64,000 bases of DNA from Fictibacillus sp. b24. GTDB lineage: Bacteria > Bacillota > Bacilli > Bacillales > Fictibacillaceae. The DNA is taken from positions 2,356,001-2,420,000 of the forward strand of contig NZ_JAUCES010000005.1 in assembly GCF_030348825.1 (NCBI RefSeq). Direction: 5' to 3'. The translations under genes were made by a program, and so were the position numbers. Positions 46,400-55,721 of this stretch are shown here, piece by piece. The notes under the pieces were generated by a model that did not search any database, was not told where the DNA came from, and saw nothing but the letters and a program-made list of their open reading frames with translations. The stretch's first letter is position 1. The number at the start of each line of letters is the position of its first letter.

Positions 46400-46852
46400 A
46401 TGAAAATATATCGTGTAACGAATGAAGCTGAATCACATATCATCGAAGAAATTGCACACTTATTTCTGCAGCAGCGAACGATGGATGGTGAGCCTGAAGA
46501 ACAATCCAGAACGCTTGCGGGTATTAAGATGGCACTTGATAATCCTGATAAAAGCGGGATCATTATTGCTGAAGAAGAAAATTCTGTGATTGGTATCGCC
46601 TTTTTCAATTTGGGAGTAAGTCTTCGCATCGGTGGACCTTATTTATGGTTAAACGAGCTTTATGTACACGAAGAACACCGAAACAAAGGAATCGCACGGA
46701 AACTTTTGCTTCATTTAATCTATTGGGCTGAACGTGATGGTATCAAATCCATTGAACTCGAAACAGGAATAAACAATTCTGTAACGAAGCATTTGTATAA
46801 CTCACTGGATTTTCATGATATCATCTCTAAAAGATATGCATTTCACTTTTAA
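46400..46852 (+). CDS. GNAT family N-acetyltransferase
   Basis: This 150-aa acetyltransferase has the central GNAT strand and acetyl-CoA loop (LNELYVHEEHRNKGIARKLL) near residues 92-111. GGGGGC precedes the ATG. It lies 27 bases before the Nfu-N gene. Acceptor unknown. Confidence 0.8.
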   Translation: MKIYRVTNEAESHIIEEIAHLFLQQRTMDGEPEEQSRTLAGIKMALDNPDKSGIIIAEEENSVIGIAFFNLGVSLRIGGPYLWLNELYVHEEHRNKGIARKLLLHLIYWAERDGIKSIELETGINNSVTKHLYNSLDFHDIISKRYAFHF

Positions 46853-46879
46853 TTCTAAAATATGAAGGAGTGTTCAAAC

Positions 46880-47140
46880 ATGGCAATCGAATTTTCGATC
46901 CAACCTACACCAAACCCAAACGCAATTAAATTTGATGGTTCAGAGAAATTTTTAGAAGGCAGACTTTCTGCACGAGTTGGGGATGAATCAGATTCAGCTC
47001 TTGCTAAAGCGTTATTATCCATTGACGGTGTAGAATCAATTTTTGGTTTTGAGAACTTTATTACGGTTAATAAGACGAACGACAGTGACTGGAACGAATT
47101 AATGCCAGAAATTCAAAAAGCGTTAGAAGAGAATGCTTAA
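46880..47140 (+). CDS. Nfu/NifU N-terminal domain protein
   Basis: This 86-aa protein is a stand-alone Nfu_N domain: IQPTPNPNAIKF at the start, then GVESIFGFENFITVNK. It lacks the C-terminal CxxC Fe-S scaffold domain. Such proteins may assist Fe-S cluster transfer. The start at 46880 follows AAGGAG. Confidence 0.82.
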   Translation: MAIEFSIQPTPNPNAIKFDGSEKFLEGRLSARVGDESDSALAKALLSIDGVESIFGFENFITVNKTNDSDWNELMPEIQKALEENA

Positions 47141-47159
47141 AATTTAATTTATCGTTGGA

Positions 47160-47192
47160 AACCAGCCTTTTTTTAATTCAGGCTGGTTTTTT
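47160..47192 (+). terminator. Terminator after the Nfu-N gene
   Basis: AACCAGCCT pairs with AGGCTGGTT followed by six T. Confidence 0.85.
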
Positions 47193-47212
47193 AAATTGAG
47201 GCGATATTGGGA

Positions 47213-48028
47213 TTACTTAAATCTTTGTAATGGCACAGCAAGTATATCAGTCCTCTCACCATCTTTTGGACTGAAATAGAAAAGTTCTAGCATGAGCGTA
47301 CCGTTAATCGGAAGGTCTTCCTCTGGAATTTTGATCGCAAAAGAAAATGGTGCCCATGCTGGTGCAGCTTCACTCGTTTGCTCATGCTTCTCTAGGAAAA
47401 CGGTATGTCCATCTGATACCGTATAAGCAAAAGATGCCTCAAACACTCTAGCCTCTCCAGAAACCTTGTAAACACCATCTTTACCGGAAAAATGGATGTT
47501 CCGAAATGAATTGTTCTTTACGTCACCTAAGCCGGCTTGTAAGGTTAGCGTTTCTTCCACTGTTAAATTTTCTGTCTTAAGAGCTCCAGGTGAGATCTTG
47601 CTTGGGGTGAAAGCCGCTTTCACTTTATAGATTCCTGCTTTTCTTTCTTCTGCTGGAACCCTCCACTTCGTTTTCCAAATATGACTCTCACCCGCTTTGA
47701 TCTGAACGTTCTCTTGTTTCTGCTCATATGTTTTACCCTTTGAATGTCTAAACACTTCTTTGTTCGATGAATCTGAAACGGTTACATCGAACATTTTAGA
47801 ACTTTTGAAACTCAGTGTTACCGTGTGATTGCTTTGGTTTTCAATCACAGCCAAAAAGTCTATTCCATCATTTCTTTGCTGAATGGAAATGACAGGCTTT
47901 AGCTGAGAGCTTACATTACCCGTTTTACTTTCAGGTTTCTTTTCTTCTTTGGTGCAGGCAGAAAGAATGGATGTTGTAACAACAATTGATAAGAAGATGG
48001 CGAATAAGGACTTTGTCAATTGCTTCAT
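47213..48028 (-). CDS. BsuPI-type lipoprotein
   Basis: This 271-aa protein has a signal peptide with lipobox LSAC (Cys29), a Lys/Glu-rich linker, then a BsuPI-like domain (about residues 50-150; VIENQSNHTVTLSFKSSKMFDV). Homologues include the intracellular proteinase inhibitor of B. subtilis, but this one is exported. GAGGTGAT precedes the ATG. A protease-inhibitor role is not certain. Confidence 0.75.
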   Translation of the reverse strand: MKQLTKSLFAIFLSIVVTTSILSACTKEEKKPESKTGNVSSQLKPVISIQQRNDGIDFLAVIENQSNHTVTLSFKSSKMFDVTVSDSSNKEVFRHSKGKTYEQKQENVQIKAGESHIWKTKWRVPAEERKAGIYKVKAAFTPSKISPGALKTENLTVEETLTLQAGLGDVKNNSFRNIHFSGKDGVYKVSGEARVFEASFAYTVSDGHTVFLEKHEQTSEAAPAWAPFSFAIKIPEEDLPINGTLMLELFYFSPKDGERTDILAVPLQRFK

Positions 48029-48093
48029 AGTGATGATCACCTCAATTACATTTTTACCTTTATATGGTGAATTTATTGAAAAGATTCATAAAT

Positions 48094-48126
48094 AAAAACA
48101 CGGTATGGACCTTATCCATACCGTGT
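48094..48126. terminator. Terminator between the BsuPI lipoprotein and yitT genes
   Basis: CACGGTATGG pairs with CCATACCGTG around a 6-base loop; T follows on the minus strand, so it ends yitT transcription. Confidence 0.8.
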
Positions 48127-48155
48127 GTACATTTTTGAAGATTTTGTATTTGTGT

Positions 48156-48168
48156 GGGGTCAGACCCC
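48156..48168. repeat. GGGGTCAGACCCC palindrome
   Basis: A 13-bp perfect inverted repeat lies immediately after the yitT stop codon. The same short palindrome is often seen scattered in unrelated bacterial genomes, but only one copy was noticed here. Confidence 0.6.
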
Positions 48169-48169
48169 C

Positions 48170-49036
48170 TTAGTCATTTCTGAAGAAGCCGTAGATGCCT
48201 GTGGTGTGAACGATGTTCGTAAAGGCATTCGGGTCTACTTCTTTTAGCACTTGTTCCAGGTCATATAATTCATAACGAGTAATGACGATGATAAGCATTT
48301 CTTTATCTTGCTTAGAAAATGCACCTCTAGCAGGAACGATTGTGATTCCACGAACCATTTTACCGTGGATTGCTTCTTGTATCTCTTTTCCTTTTTTCGT
48401 AACAATCATAGCGGTCAGCTTTTCGTGACGCGTATGTACAGCGTCGATTACACGGGAAGATACGTAAAGCGCAACAAGTGTGTACAGCGCCTTTTCCCAT
48501 CCGAAAAGAAATCCAGCAGCAAGAATGATTAATCCATTAAGGACGAAAAAGTAACCGCCGATTGGTTTGTTTTTCATTCTAGAGAGAATCATCGCTATGA
48601 TATCTAATCCTCCAGTAGATGCCCCATACTTTAATGTAATCCCTACACCTAATGCTGCAATTACTCCTCCAAACACAGCATTCAGCAAAATATCCGTTGA
48701 GACAACGGTTATTGGAATGATTTCAAGGAATGCCGTAATCATGATAACACTTAAGAAGCTGTATATCGTAAATGACTTTCCTACTTTCATCCAACCTAAG
48801 ATCGTAACCGGAATATTAAATAATAAGTACAGAATACCAGTACTAATTGGAAAAGCAGTATTGACGAGCAAAGATGATATCAATTGTGAAACCCCTGTAA
48901 ATCCGCTCGCATAAACTTTAGCTGGAATTAAAAACATGTTCAGTGAAACGGCATTCAATAGAGAGCCAACAATAATAAAAAAGATTTTCTTTAATTCTGT
49001 TGTACCAAGATCGCTTAAGCGAAAACGTTCTGTCAT
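48170..49036 (-). CDS. yitT: YitT family membrane protein
   Basis: This 288-aa protein has six hydrophobic helices (residues about 15-195) with the family pattern GxxG near YGASTGGLDIIA, and a C-terminal DUF2179-like domain (about residues 215-285). The start at 49036 follows GGAGGG. Function is unknown in this family. It is divergent from the DegV gene, as yitT and yitS are neighbours in B. subtilis. Confidence 0.88.
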   Translation of the reverse strand: MTERFRLSDLGTTELKKIFFIIVGSLLNAVSLNMFLIPAKVYASGFTGVSQLISSLLVNTAFPISTGILYLLFNIPVTILGWMKVGKSFTIYSFLSVIMITAFLEIIPITVVSTDILLNAVFGGVIAALGVGITLKYGASTGGLDIIAMILSRMKNKPIGGYFFVLNGLIILAAGFLFGWEKALYTLVALYVSSRVIDAVHTRHEKLTAMIVTKKGKEIQEAIHGKMVRGITIVPARGAFSKQDKEMLIIVITRYELYDLEQVLKEVDPNAFTNIVHTTGIYGFFRND

Positions 49037-49193
49037 GTGTGAGGGTCCCTCCTTTCTTAATCCAAGATTCATTTTTAACAGAAAAGGATATACCCCGTCA
49101 ATAGCCAAATGAGCTATTTTTTATACATGAACATTGCCTTTTCATTCCATCACAAGTTAAACTATAGAAAAAAGCCAAGCAGGTGAAATAATA

Positions 49194-50057
49194 ATGACTA
49201 CGATAATTACCGATACAGGTTCAGATTTACCTAAACAGATTTTAGATGAGTACGAAATTACGATGCTCCCTTTAGTTGTACAGGTAAATAATGAAGAGTT
49301 TCTCGATCGATCGAATATTGAACCAAAGCAGCTATATACATACATGAAGGATGGCTCAGTTCCAAAAACAGCACAAGTTCCTCCATCTATAATTAAAGAA
49401 ACTTTAGCCTCATTTGCTCGAAATAGACAACCTGCCATCTATGTAACACTGTCTTCCGGCATTAGCGGCACCTATCAGACTGCTGTACTTATGAAAAACG
49501 AAGTGCTTGAAGAATATCCAGACGCTCAAATTGAGGTCTTTGATAGTCAATCGGCATCATTGGGGTATGGCTTAATGGTTTATGAAGCAGCCAAAGAAGC
49601 TAAAGACGGAAAGTCTTTCGATGAAATCATACATACGCTTCAACATTACCGTGATCATCTTGAACATATTTTTACCGTTGATGACCTTGAATATTTATTG
49701 CGAGGCGGACGAGTCAGCAAAACCGAAGCAGTAATGGGTACACTGTTGAAAATTAAACCCGTTTTACATATGGAAGATGGCAAGCTGTTTCCTTTAGAAA
49801 AACTGCGCGGAAAGAAAAAAGTTCTTGGTCGCATGGTAGAAATTATGAAAGAACGCGCTACATCACTTAATGACATTACAATTGGAATCAGTCATGCGGA
49901 TGATACCGAAACGGCTCAAGCATTAAAAGAACTTATTATTGAAGAGACCGGAAACAAAAACATCTTAATTACGATGATTGGCTGCGCAATCGGCGCACAT
50001 GCCGGTCCGGGTACAATCGCGTTATTCTTTTTAAATACACCTAAAAAAGTTTCTTAA
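49194..50057 (+). CDS. yitS: DegV family fatty-acid-binding protein (YitS-like)
   Basis: This 287-aa protein has the DegV start IITDTGSDLP and the motifs SSGISGTYQTA and LEYLLRGGRVSKTEA. It would present a fatty acid to a FakA kinase. AGGTGA precedes the ATG. Paralogue of the DegV protein at 22.7 kb. Confidence 0.88.
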   Translation: MTTIITDTGSDLPKQILDEYEITMLPLVVQVNNEEFLDRSNIEPKQLYTYMKDGSVPKTAQVPPSIIKETLASFARNRQPAIYVTLSSGISGTYQTAVLMKNEVLEEYPDAQIEVFDSQSASLGYGLMVYEAAKEAKDGKSFDEIIHTLQHYRDHLEHIFTVDDLEYLLRGGRVSKTEAVMGTLLKIKPVLHMEDGKLFPLEKLRGKKKVLGRMVEIMKERATSLNDITIGISHADDTETAQALKELIIEETGNKNILITMIGCAIGAHAGPGTIALFFLNTPKKVS

Positions 50058-50113
50058 AACATTATGAATAAACGACTACCTTCTGACAGATGTTAGTGAC
50101 AGGAGGGATATTC

Positions 50114-50251
50114 ATGACACATCGTAACACAAAAGACAACAATAAACGCCCTGAAGATAATCAGGCGATGAATCAATTGAAAAATGAAGCAGAACTTGAA
50201 ATAAAGCAAAAAGGCAAACAGCCCTTTTCTAAAGAGCCTGATCGTCTATAA
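50114..50251 (+). CDS. Small charged protein (45 aa)
   Basis: A polar, Lys/Glu/Asn-rich product (MTHRNTKDNNKRPEDNQ) with no cysteine. AGGAGGG precedes the ATG. It lies 57 bases after the yitS-like gene. No family recognised. Confidence 0.5.
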   Translation: MTHRNTKDNNKRPEDNQAMNQLKNEAELEIKQKGKQPFSKEPDRL

Positions 50252-50261
50252 AAAGCAAAAG

Positions 50262-50296
50262 AAAAAAGCCCCCTTATCAGGGAGCTTTTTTCTTTT
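50262..50296. terminator. Terminator between the 45-aa gene and the kinase gene
   Basis: AAAAAGC/CCC pairs with GGG/GCTTTTT with T-rich flanks on both strands. Confidence 0.8.
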
Positions 50297-50309
50297 GAAA
50301 ACACTTCAT

Positions 50310-51443
50310 TTATATCAAAGGAAAATGAATAGTAAAACACGTGAAGTCTTCTCCTGAACTTACATCAATTGACCCGTTGTGTTTTTCAACGATCTGTTTA
50401 CAAACAGAGAGACCAAGACCCGTCCCAAGAGACTTCGTTGTAACAAACGGTTCAAACACGTTATCAAGCAAATATTCAGGAATGGGATTACCGTTGTTGC
50501 AGATCGCCAGTTCAACTGTTTGATTTTCGCTTCTTTTTAATGAAACTTTGATCTTTCTTTCACCATTCCAGCCGCTAAGCTCTTCGACAGCGTTAACAAG
50601 GATATTTAATAACACTTGCTTGATTTGTGCGCTATCCCCTTCAATCAGAGCTTTATCACCTATTTCTAAGCTCGTAACAATATTCGCTTCCGTAAACCGA
50701 GGATACATGAACTCCATCATTTCCTTCAGCAGCGATGTTAGCGGAATTTTTTCAAGCTTATCTTCTAAGCCTCTCATTTTTGATAAATAAAGAAACTGAG
50801 TGATTTTTTCTTCAAGACTTTTCATCTCATTTTGAATGATATCGAAGTAATACTGTGATTGATCTGTTTTTTCCAGCTCTTTTTGCAACAGGTAAATGAA
50901 ACCCTTTACAGATGTTAGCGGATTACGGAATTCATGTGCAAAGCTAGCTGCAATCTGACCAAGCATGGTCAATCGATCATGATGCATCTCTTGAATGAAC
51001 TGATTTTTTCGGTCGATAATGGAATCCTTGAGAGCTGTGTATTCTTTCACGCTTAAAAATACAAGCTGATCAAAATAGCGCTGCATCTTTAAGACACCAT
51101 CGCCTTTTGCCTGGTCATTTAACAATGAACACATTAATAGCTCATATACGATGCTCCGTCCCACATTGATGTTGTGGACAAAGTCCCCTACGTTCGCTTT
51201 AGCTTCAATCCGCTCTTTTGCAATTTTGCTTGTTAATGCATGCAATCTTTCAAGTGACCCTGTTTCCAAAAAGTTGATCAGTTCTACAATGGTTTGATGT
51301 CCGTTCTTTTTTACTTCTTCATAGAAAGGGTCATTTTGAGGCAACAGTACTCTTTCCAGCCATTTTTCTACAATGCTTGATTTTTGTTCGCTTAAAAAAT
51401 GAGCGAGTTCTGTATTTGTTTTTGTGTTTGTACTGCTATCCAA
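50310..51443 (-). CDS. Orphan sensor histidine kinase
   Basis: This 377-aa kinase has no membrane segment. An N-terminal helical sensor region (residues 1-150) resembles RsbR-type or sporulation-kinase N-terminal domains. The H box ASFAHEFRNPLTSVKG holds the phosphorylated His, followed by an N box, the ADP-binding LAICNNGNPI and GTGLGLSVCKQIVEKHNG. No response regulator is adjacent, which would suit a sporulation phosphorelay kinase. Start is probably the TTG at 51443, six bases after AAAGGGTG; a GTG at 51452 lies inside that site. Confidence 0.8.
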   Translation of the reverse strand: MDSSTNTKTNTELAHFLSEQKSSIVEKWLERVLLPQNDPFYEEVKKNGHQTIVELINFLETGSLERLHALTSKIAKERIEAKANVGDFVHNINVGRSIVYELLMCSLLNDQAKGDGVLKMQRYFDQLVFLSVKEYTALKDSIIDRKNQFIQEMHHDRLTMLGQIAASFAHEFRNPLTSVKGFIYLLQKELEKTDQSQYYFDIIQNEMKSLEEKITQFLYLSKMRGLEDKLEKIPLTSLLKEMMEFMYPRFTEANIVTSLEIGDKALIEGDSAQIKQVLLNILVNAVEELSGWNGERKIKVSLKRSENQTVELAICNNGNPIPEYLLDNVFEPFVTTKSLGTGLGLSVCKQIVEKHNGSIDVSSGEDFTCFTIHFPLI

Positions 51444-51605
51444 TATAATCACCCTTTAAGTAAAACGAATTCTCTCCCCATTATGAATGATATTGCATAT
51501 TTCTACAATGCATTGTCGAAATCTGTATAATCTATGGAAAAATATACATGATGTACTACAGTATGGAGAAACTATCTCATAAATGAGTTTGAAAGGATGG
51601 TTTCC

Positions 51606-52487
51606 ATGCATACGATGTGGAAAGGTGCAATCAGCTTCGGTCTAGTAAACATTCCGATTAAGCTGTTTGCTGCTACTGAAAATAAAGATATAAAAATGAG
51701 GTATCTTCACGAAAAGTGCCATAGCCCTGTTCAATATGAAAAGATCTGTCCTGTTTGTGAAGAAACTGTAGATTCAAAGGAAATTGTTAAAGGGTATGAA
51801 TACGAACCAGGGAAATTTGTCGTAGTAGAAAAGGAAGAATTAGACGAGCTTGCAGGTGTATCTGATAAATCCATTGAAATCATTGATTTTATCCAGTTAG
51901 AAGAGATCGATCCCATTTTTTATAATCGTTCCTATTTCATCGGCCCTGGAGAAAATGGTACAAAATCATTTGCTCTTCTTAAAAAAGCAATGGAAGACAC
52001 GGGGAAAATTGGTCTAGCTAAATTCACTTTAAGGTCAAAGGAACATCTTGCTGCAGTTCGTGTTTTTAAGAATGGTCTTGTTTTGGAGACGATTTTTTAT
52101 CCAGACGAAGTTAGAAATGTTGACCATGTACCTGGTTTAACAGACGATGTTTCACTAAATGATAAAGAAGTTGAAATGGCAAAACAGCTGATTGAACAAT
52201 TAACGTCTCCGTTTGAACCAGAAAAATATGAAGATGAATACCGTGAAGCCGTTCTAGAATTAATCAACAGCAAGATTTCTGGTGATGAAGTAAAAGTAGC
52301 TAAAGAAAAACCAAAAACTAATGTTGTGGATCTTATGGAAGCACTTCAAGCATCCATCAATGAAAGTAAAGGGAAAGATTCAGAAGATAAAGGAAAGAAA
52401 ACGAAAGAAGCGTCTTCTAAGAAAAGTTCTGATGAAACAAAACCAAAAAAGAAAAAATCATCCGCAAAAAAGAAAGCTAGTTCATGA
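51606..52487 (+). CDS. ku: DNA end-binding protein Ku
   Basis: This 293-aa protein is bacterial Ku, which binds double-strand breaks and recruits LigD. It starts MHTMWKGAISFGLVNIPIKL, the classic Ku opening, with the central ring domain to about residue 250 and a Lys/Ser-rich tail ending KKKKSSAKKKASS. The start at 51606 follows AAAGGATGG. It overlaps the ligase gene by 4 bases. Confidence 0.95.
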   Translation: MHTMWKGAISFGLVNIPIKLFAATENKDIKMRYLHEKCHSPVQYEKICPVCEETVDSKEIVKGYEYEPGKFVVVEKEELDELAGVSDKSIEIIDFIQLEEIDPIFYNRSYFIGPGENGTKSFALLKKAMEDTGKIGLAKFTLRSKEHLAAVRVFKNGLVLETIFYPDEVRNVDHVPGLTDDVSLNDKEVEMAKQLIEQLTSPFEPEKYEDEYREAVLELINSKISGDEVKVAKEKPKTNVVDLMEALQASINESKGKDSEDKGKKTKEASSKKSSDETKPKKKKSSAKKKASS

Positions 52488-53446
52488 TCAGTACGTTTTT
52501 AAAACCCATGCTCCCTTCTCTCTCAAACGATTTACCTAAAGGTGAGAATTGGGTATATGAAGTGAAATATGACGGGTTCAGATGTCTTTTATATTGGGAC
52601 GAATCCTCCATCATCATGACTTCTAGAAACGGTCACAACCTTCACACTATTTTCCCAGAGATCCCTAATCGCTTAAAGCATTTTGAGGGAGACATTAAAC
52701 ACCTTTTTCCCCTTTTAATCGATGGAGAGCTTTGCATACTTGAAAATCCTTTTAAAGCGAGCTTTGAACAGATTCAAAAAAGAGGAAGACTCAAACAAAG
52801 TGATAAAATTAAACAGGCATCTGAACTCTTCCCTTCATCATTTTGTGGGTTTGACCTACTTGCGATGGAAGGCAAGTATATATATCAGCAGCCCTTTTTA
52901 GAAAGAAAAGAAAAGCTGCAGCATCTCCTTCAAATGCTTGATGTTTCAGTAAATGAAGTTTCACTTACAAGCCGTATGAATTATGTTCCTTTTACTTCTG
53001 ACATAATAATGCTGAAAAAGACGGTTCAAACATACAAAAGTGAAGGGATTGTGGCAAAGGATATTAGTAACAAATGGTCACCCGGAGTAAGGGCTAATAA
53101 ATGGATTAAAGTGAAAAACCTTATAATAAATACATTTTTCGTCCTTGGCTATGATACGGAGAACGGCTTTTTCCATGTAGGTGTTATAAAAGATCATTCC
53201 ATTTTCTCTACAGGATTGTTTTCTCATGGAATGTCTCCTGAAGAGAAAGAAGCATTGATTCAGATTGTGAAAAAAAATCAAAACGGAAAATCGGGTTCTC
53301 TCATTTTGATAGAACCTTCAATATGCGTAGACATTTCCTATTTGGAGCTGTATAAGAACCAACTAAGACAGCCTAGGTTTGTATCTTTCCGATTTGATGT
53401 AAATTGGGAGGAATGCACATGGGAAAGCCTGCAAAAGAACAATTAA
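52484..53446 (+). CDS. ligD: LigD-type ATP-dependent DNA ligase, separate subunit
   Basis: This 320-aa protein has the adenylation motif K28-Y-D-G31 (EVKYDGFR) and downstream nucleotidyltransferase motifs (DGELCI, SEGIVAK, WIKVK) and an OB-fold tail. It seals breaks with Ku. In B. subtilis LigD the ligase and polymerase are one protein; here they are two overlapping frames. Its ATG overlaps the ku stop. Confidence 0.92.
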   Translation: MISTFLKPMLPSLSNDLPKGENWVYEVKYDGFRCLLYWDESSIIMTSRNGHNLHTIFPEIPNRLKHFEGDIKHLFPLLIDGELCILENPFKASFEQIQKRGRLKQSDKIKQASELFPSSFCGFDLLAMEGKYIYQQPFLERKEKLQHLLQMLDVSVNEVSLTSRMNYVPFTSDIIMLKKTVQTYKSEGIVAKDISNKWSPGVRANKWIKVKNLIINTFFVLGYDTENGFFHVGVIKDHSIFSTGLFSHGMSPEEKEALIQIVKKNQNGKSGSLILIEPSICVDISYLELYKNQLRQPRFVSFRFDVNWEECTWESLQKNN

Positions 53447-54339
53447 ACCTAAACGTTAACGGTGAAGTTGTTACTTTGACTAGCCCTGATAAGCCACTTT
53501 GGCCAGAACTCGGTATTGTGAAGGTAGAATATATTAATTATTTGACTCAAATCGCTCCCTATATGCTCCCTTTTTTAAGAGACCGAGCTTTAACCGTTAT
53601 TAGGTATCCTCATGGCGTTGGTGATGAGCGATTTTATCAAAAAAATTGCCCGGATTATGCTCCAATCTTTGTGAACACCGTGAAGGAAGATGACATCAAT
53701 TATATCGTGTGCAACAACTTGCCGACTTTATTGTGGCTCGGAAATCAGCTAGCCTTTGAGTTTCACATACCTTATCGAACAGCAAGTACGAGTTATCCGT
53801 CAGAAATCGTTATGGATCTAGACCCTCCTTCCAGAAATGAGTTTCATCTATCTGTTGAAGCAGCTATTATGATTAAAGAAATTTGCGACAAGTTAAACCT
53901 TACTTCGTTCATTAAAACTAGCGGAAATAAAGGTATGCAAATATACATACCGCTACCAGAGGATCGGGTGACTTTTGACGAATCCCGCCTATTTACAGAG
54001 TTCCTTGCTTATTATCTGATTCAGCAAGAGCCTAAATGGTTTACGATTGAACGATTGAAAAAAAACCGAGGAAACAGATGTTATGTAGACTATATTCAGC
54101 ATGCGGAAGGTAAAACCATTATTGCTCCTTATTCTGTAAGAGGTAATGAGGGCGCACTTATTGCAACACCATTATACTGGCATGAAGTGAATCAGACTTT
54201 AAAACCCGAAATGTTCCCTTTAAACGTAATACATGATCGATTGAAAGAAGTTGGCGATCCATTTAAAGACTTCTTTAATGCCAAAAGTAATCAGCCGATC
54301 CTGCCTGTCATAAAAGCACTCAAAGAAAAAAGCCTCTAA
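53419..54339 (+). CDS. LigD-type polymerase domain protein, separate subunit
   Basis: This 306-aa archaeo-eukaryotic primase-type polymerase fills gaps in end joining. The catalytic D133-x-D135 lies in MDLDPPS, after the LTVIRYPHGV region. It would be the second half of LigD. The start at 53419 follows GGGAGG located inside the ligase gene; the frames overlap by 28 bases. It is frame-shifted relative to the ligase, not fused. Confidence 0.9.
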   Translation: MGKPAKEQLNLNVNGEVVTLTSPDKPLWPELGIVKVEYINYLTQIAPYMLPFLRDRALTVIRYPHGVGDERFYQKNCPDYAPIFVNTVKEDDINYIVCNNLPTLLWLGNQLAFEFHIPYRTASTSYPSEIVMDLDPPSRNEFHLSVEAAIMIKEICDKLNLTSFIKTSGNKGMQIYIPLPEDRVTFDESRLFTEFLAYYLIQQEPKWFTIERLKKNRGNRCYVDYIQHAEGKTIIAPYSVRGNEGALIATPLYWHEVNQTLKPEMFPLNVIHDRLKEVGDPFKDFFNAKSNQPILPVIKALKEKSL

Positions 54340-54377
54340 GAAGATAAGAGAATCTATCTTCTTGAGGCTTTGTTTTT
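54330..54377 (+). terminator. Terminator of the ku-ligD operon
   Basis: AAAGCCTCTAAGAAGATA faces TATCTTCTTGAGGCTTT, then GTTTTTTT; it overlaps the polymerase gene end. Confidence 0.85.
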
Positions 54378-54414
54378 TTATTTGCCTGTTTTCGTAAAGT
54401 TGTTAGTGGAAGTG

Positions 54415-54543
54415 GTTGATTTCCGTTCCAGGTGCTCGCTTTCCGCGGGGCAGGCGGCGAGCCACATTCGTACGTTTCACGTATAAGTGTCTCACCTGCC
54501 CGCCTGTCCCGCAGGAGTCTCGCCCCTTGCACTCCAATCAACT
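54415..54543 (+). repeat. Intergenic hairpin repeat, copy F
   Basis: It starts GTTGATTTCCG and ends CTCCAATCAA. GCGGGGCAGGCGG pairs with CCGCCTGTCCCGC; the outer AGGTGC/GCCCCT arm has one mismatch. Confidence 0.9.
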
Positions 54544-54627
54544 GTCACAGAAGAAAAAAACGAAAGCAACTATCCTTCTGAACACAGCTTTTTATTTCTG
54601 TTTTTGCAAACTTTGTTGCTTTAGAAG

Positions 54628-54686
54628 TGATCGATTCTCCGAACAGGATGCTCGCTTTCCGTGGGGCAGGCGGTGAGCCACATTTT
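54628..54686 (+). repeat. Half copy of the hairpin repeat (F')
   Basis: Only the left half is present, from TGATCGATTCTCCG to GCGGTGAGCCACATTTT, ending 13 bases before the malR-type stop codon. The right arm is missing, so it cannot form the family hairpin. Confidence 0.8.
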
Positions 54687-54698
54687 AGAAAACAGCCT

Positions 54699-55721
54699 TT
54701 ATTTAACACTGCTGCAAGTCTGTCGTTTCACTAATTCAAATGGTACGACAACTCGCTTTGCTGGTTTATCAGGTGAGTTAATGCATTCTAGCAATCCTTT
54801 AGCAGCTTCATAACCGAGTTTAAATATATTAATATCTACAGAAGTTAATGAAGGTGATGAGAGTTCGGACAACATAACATTATTGAAGCTCAATAATGAT
54901 ATATCTCCAGGAACACTTACTCCTAGTTCATTTAGTGTACTTAGTACGCCAAATGACATAACATCATCAATTACCAAGAGTGCGGATGGAGGCTCTTTTA
55001 AAGCGAGAAGCTCTTTAACCGCTTCCTGCCCTCCTTCTTTTAGGAACTCCTCATGCACAATATATTCGTCTTTGTAAGGAAGCCCTGCGTTTCTAATGGC
55101 TTTTTCGTAACCCAATAACCGGTCAATGGTTACTACTAAATTAAGATTTCCACCTACAAAACCAATTCGTTCATGTCCGAGTGAAATCAGATATTCCGTC
55201 ATTTCTTGTGCTGCCTTAAAGTTATCATTGTCTATATGAGTAATGTTTTCCGCGTTCTTAAACGGCTTACCGATTACGGTAAACGGAAATTTCTGTTCTT
55301 GCAAATAGCACATGATTCGGTCATCCACACGGGAATATAACATCACGATCCCATCAACACGGCGTCCTTGCACCATACGGACTACCCCTTCAAATATTTC
55401 ATCTTCCGTATTTCCCGTTGACATATATAGAGCATATTCTTGTTCGTGAGCAATTGTACTGATCCCTCTGATTACTTCAGGAAAAAAGGGGTTTTGGAAT
55501 GCTTTATCGGCTGAGCTTGGCATAACGAGTCCTATAGCCTGTGTGCTTCGGTTTGCTAAACTTCTAGCATTGAAGTTTGGATGATAGCCAAGATAGTCCA
55601 TTGCTTCTTTTACTTTTCGTTTTGTTTTTTCTGATATGCGAGGGTTGTTCGCGATTACCCTCGATACGGTAGATGGAGCAACATCTGCTAATTTTGCTAC
55701 ATCTTTTATTGTAACTGACAT
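54699..55721 (-). CDS. malR: LacI family maltodextrin regulator (MalR-like)
   Basis: This 340-aa regulator has a LacI helix-turn-helix (VTIKDVAKLADVAPSTVSRV, residues 3-22), a hinge with L-A near residues 54-57, and a periplasmic-binding-type effector domain. Its place beside the mdx genes suggests control of maltodextrin use by binding palindromes such as CAAACGTTTG at 61134. GGAGGA precedes the ATG. Confidence 0.88.
   Translation of the reverse strand: MSVTIKDVAKLADVAPSTVSRVIANNPRISEKTKRKVKEAMDYLGYHPNFNARSLANRSTQAIGLVMPSSADKAFQNPFFPEVIRGISTIAHEQEYALYMSTGNTEDEIFEGVVRMVQGRRVDGIVMLYSRVDDRIMCYLQEQKFPFTVIGKPFKNAENITHIDNDNFKAAQEMTEYLISLGHERIGFVGGNLNLVVTIDRLLGYEKAIRNAGLPYKDEYIVHEEFLKEGGQEAVKELLALKEPPSALLVIDDVMSFGVLSTLNELGVSVPGDISLLSFNNVMLSELSSPSLTSVDINIFKLGYEAAKGLLECINSPDKPAKRVVVPFELVKRQTCSSVK

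Noticed and set aside
53404-53446. Programmed ribosomal frameshift joining the LigD halves
   Set aside because: No clear slippery heptamer was seen and the second gene has its own ribosome binding site.
54416-54676. Open frame across the hairpin repeats (and similar frames at 2364-2594, 9543-9821, 18153-18431, 63138-63414)
   Set aside because: The frames lie inside repeat copies in different phases, have no good ribosome binding site and no conserved product.
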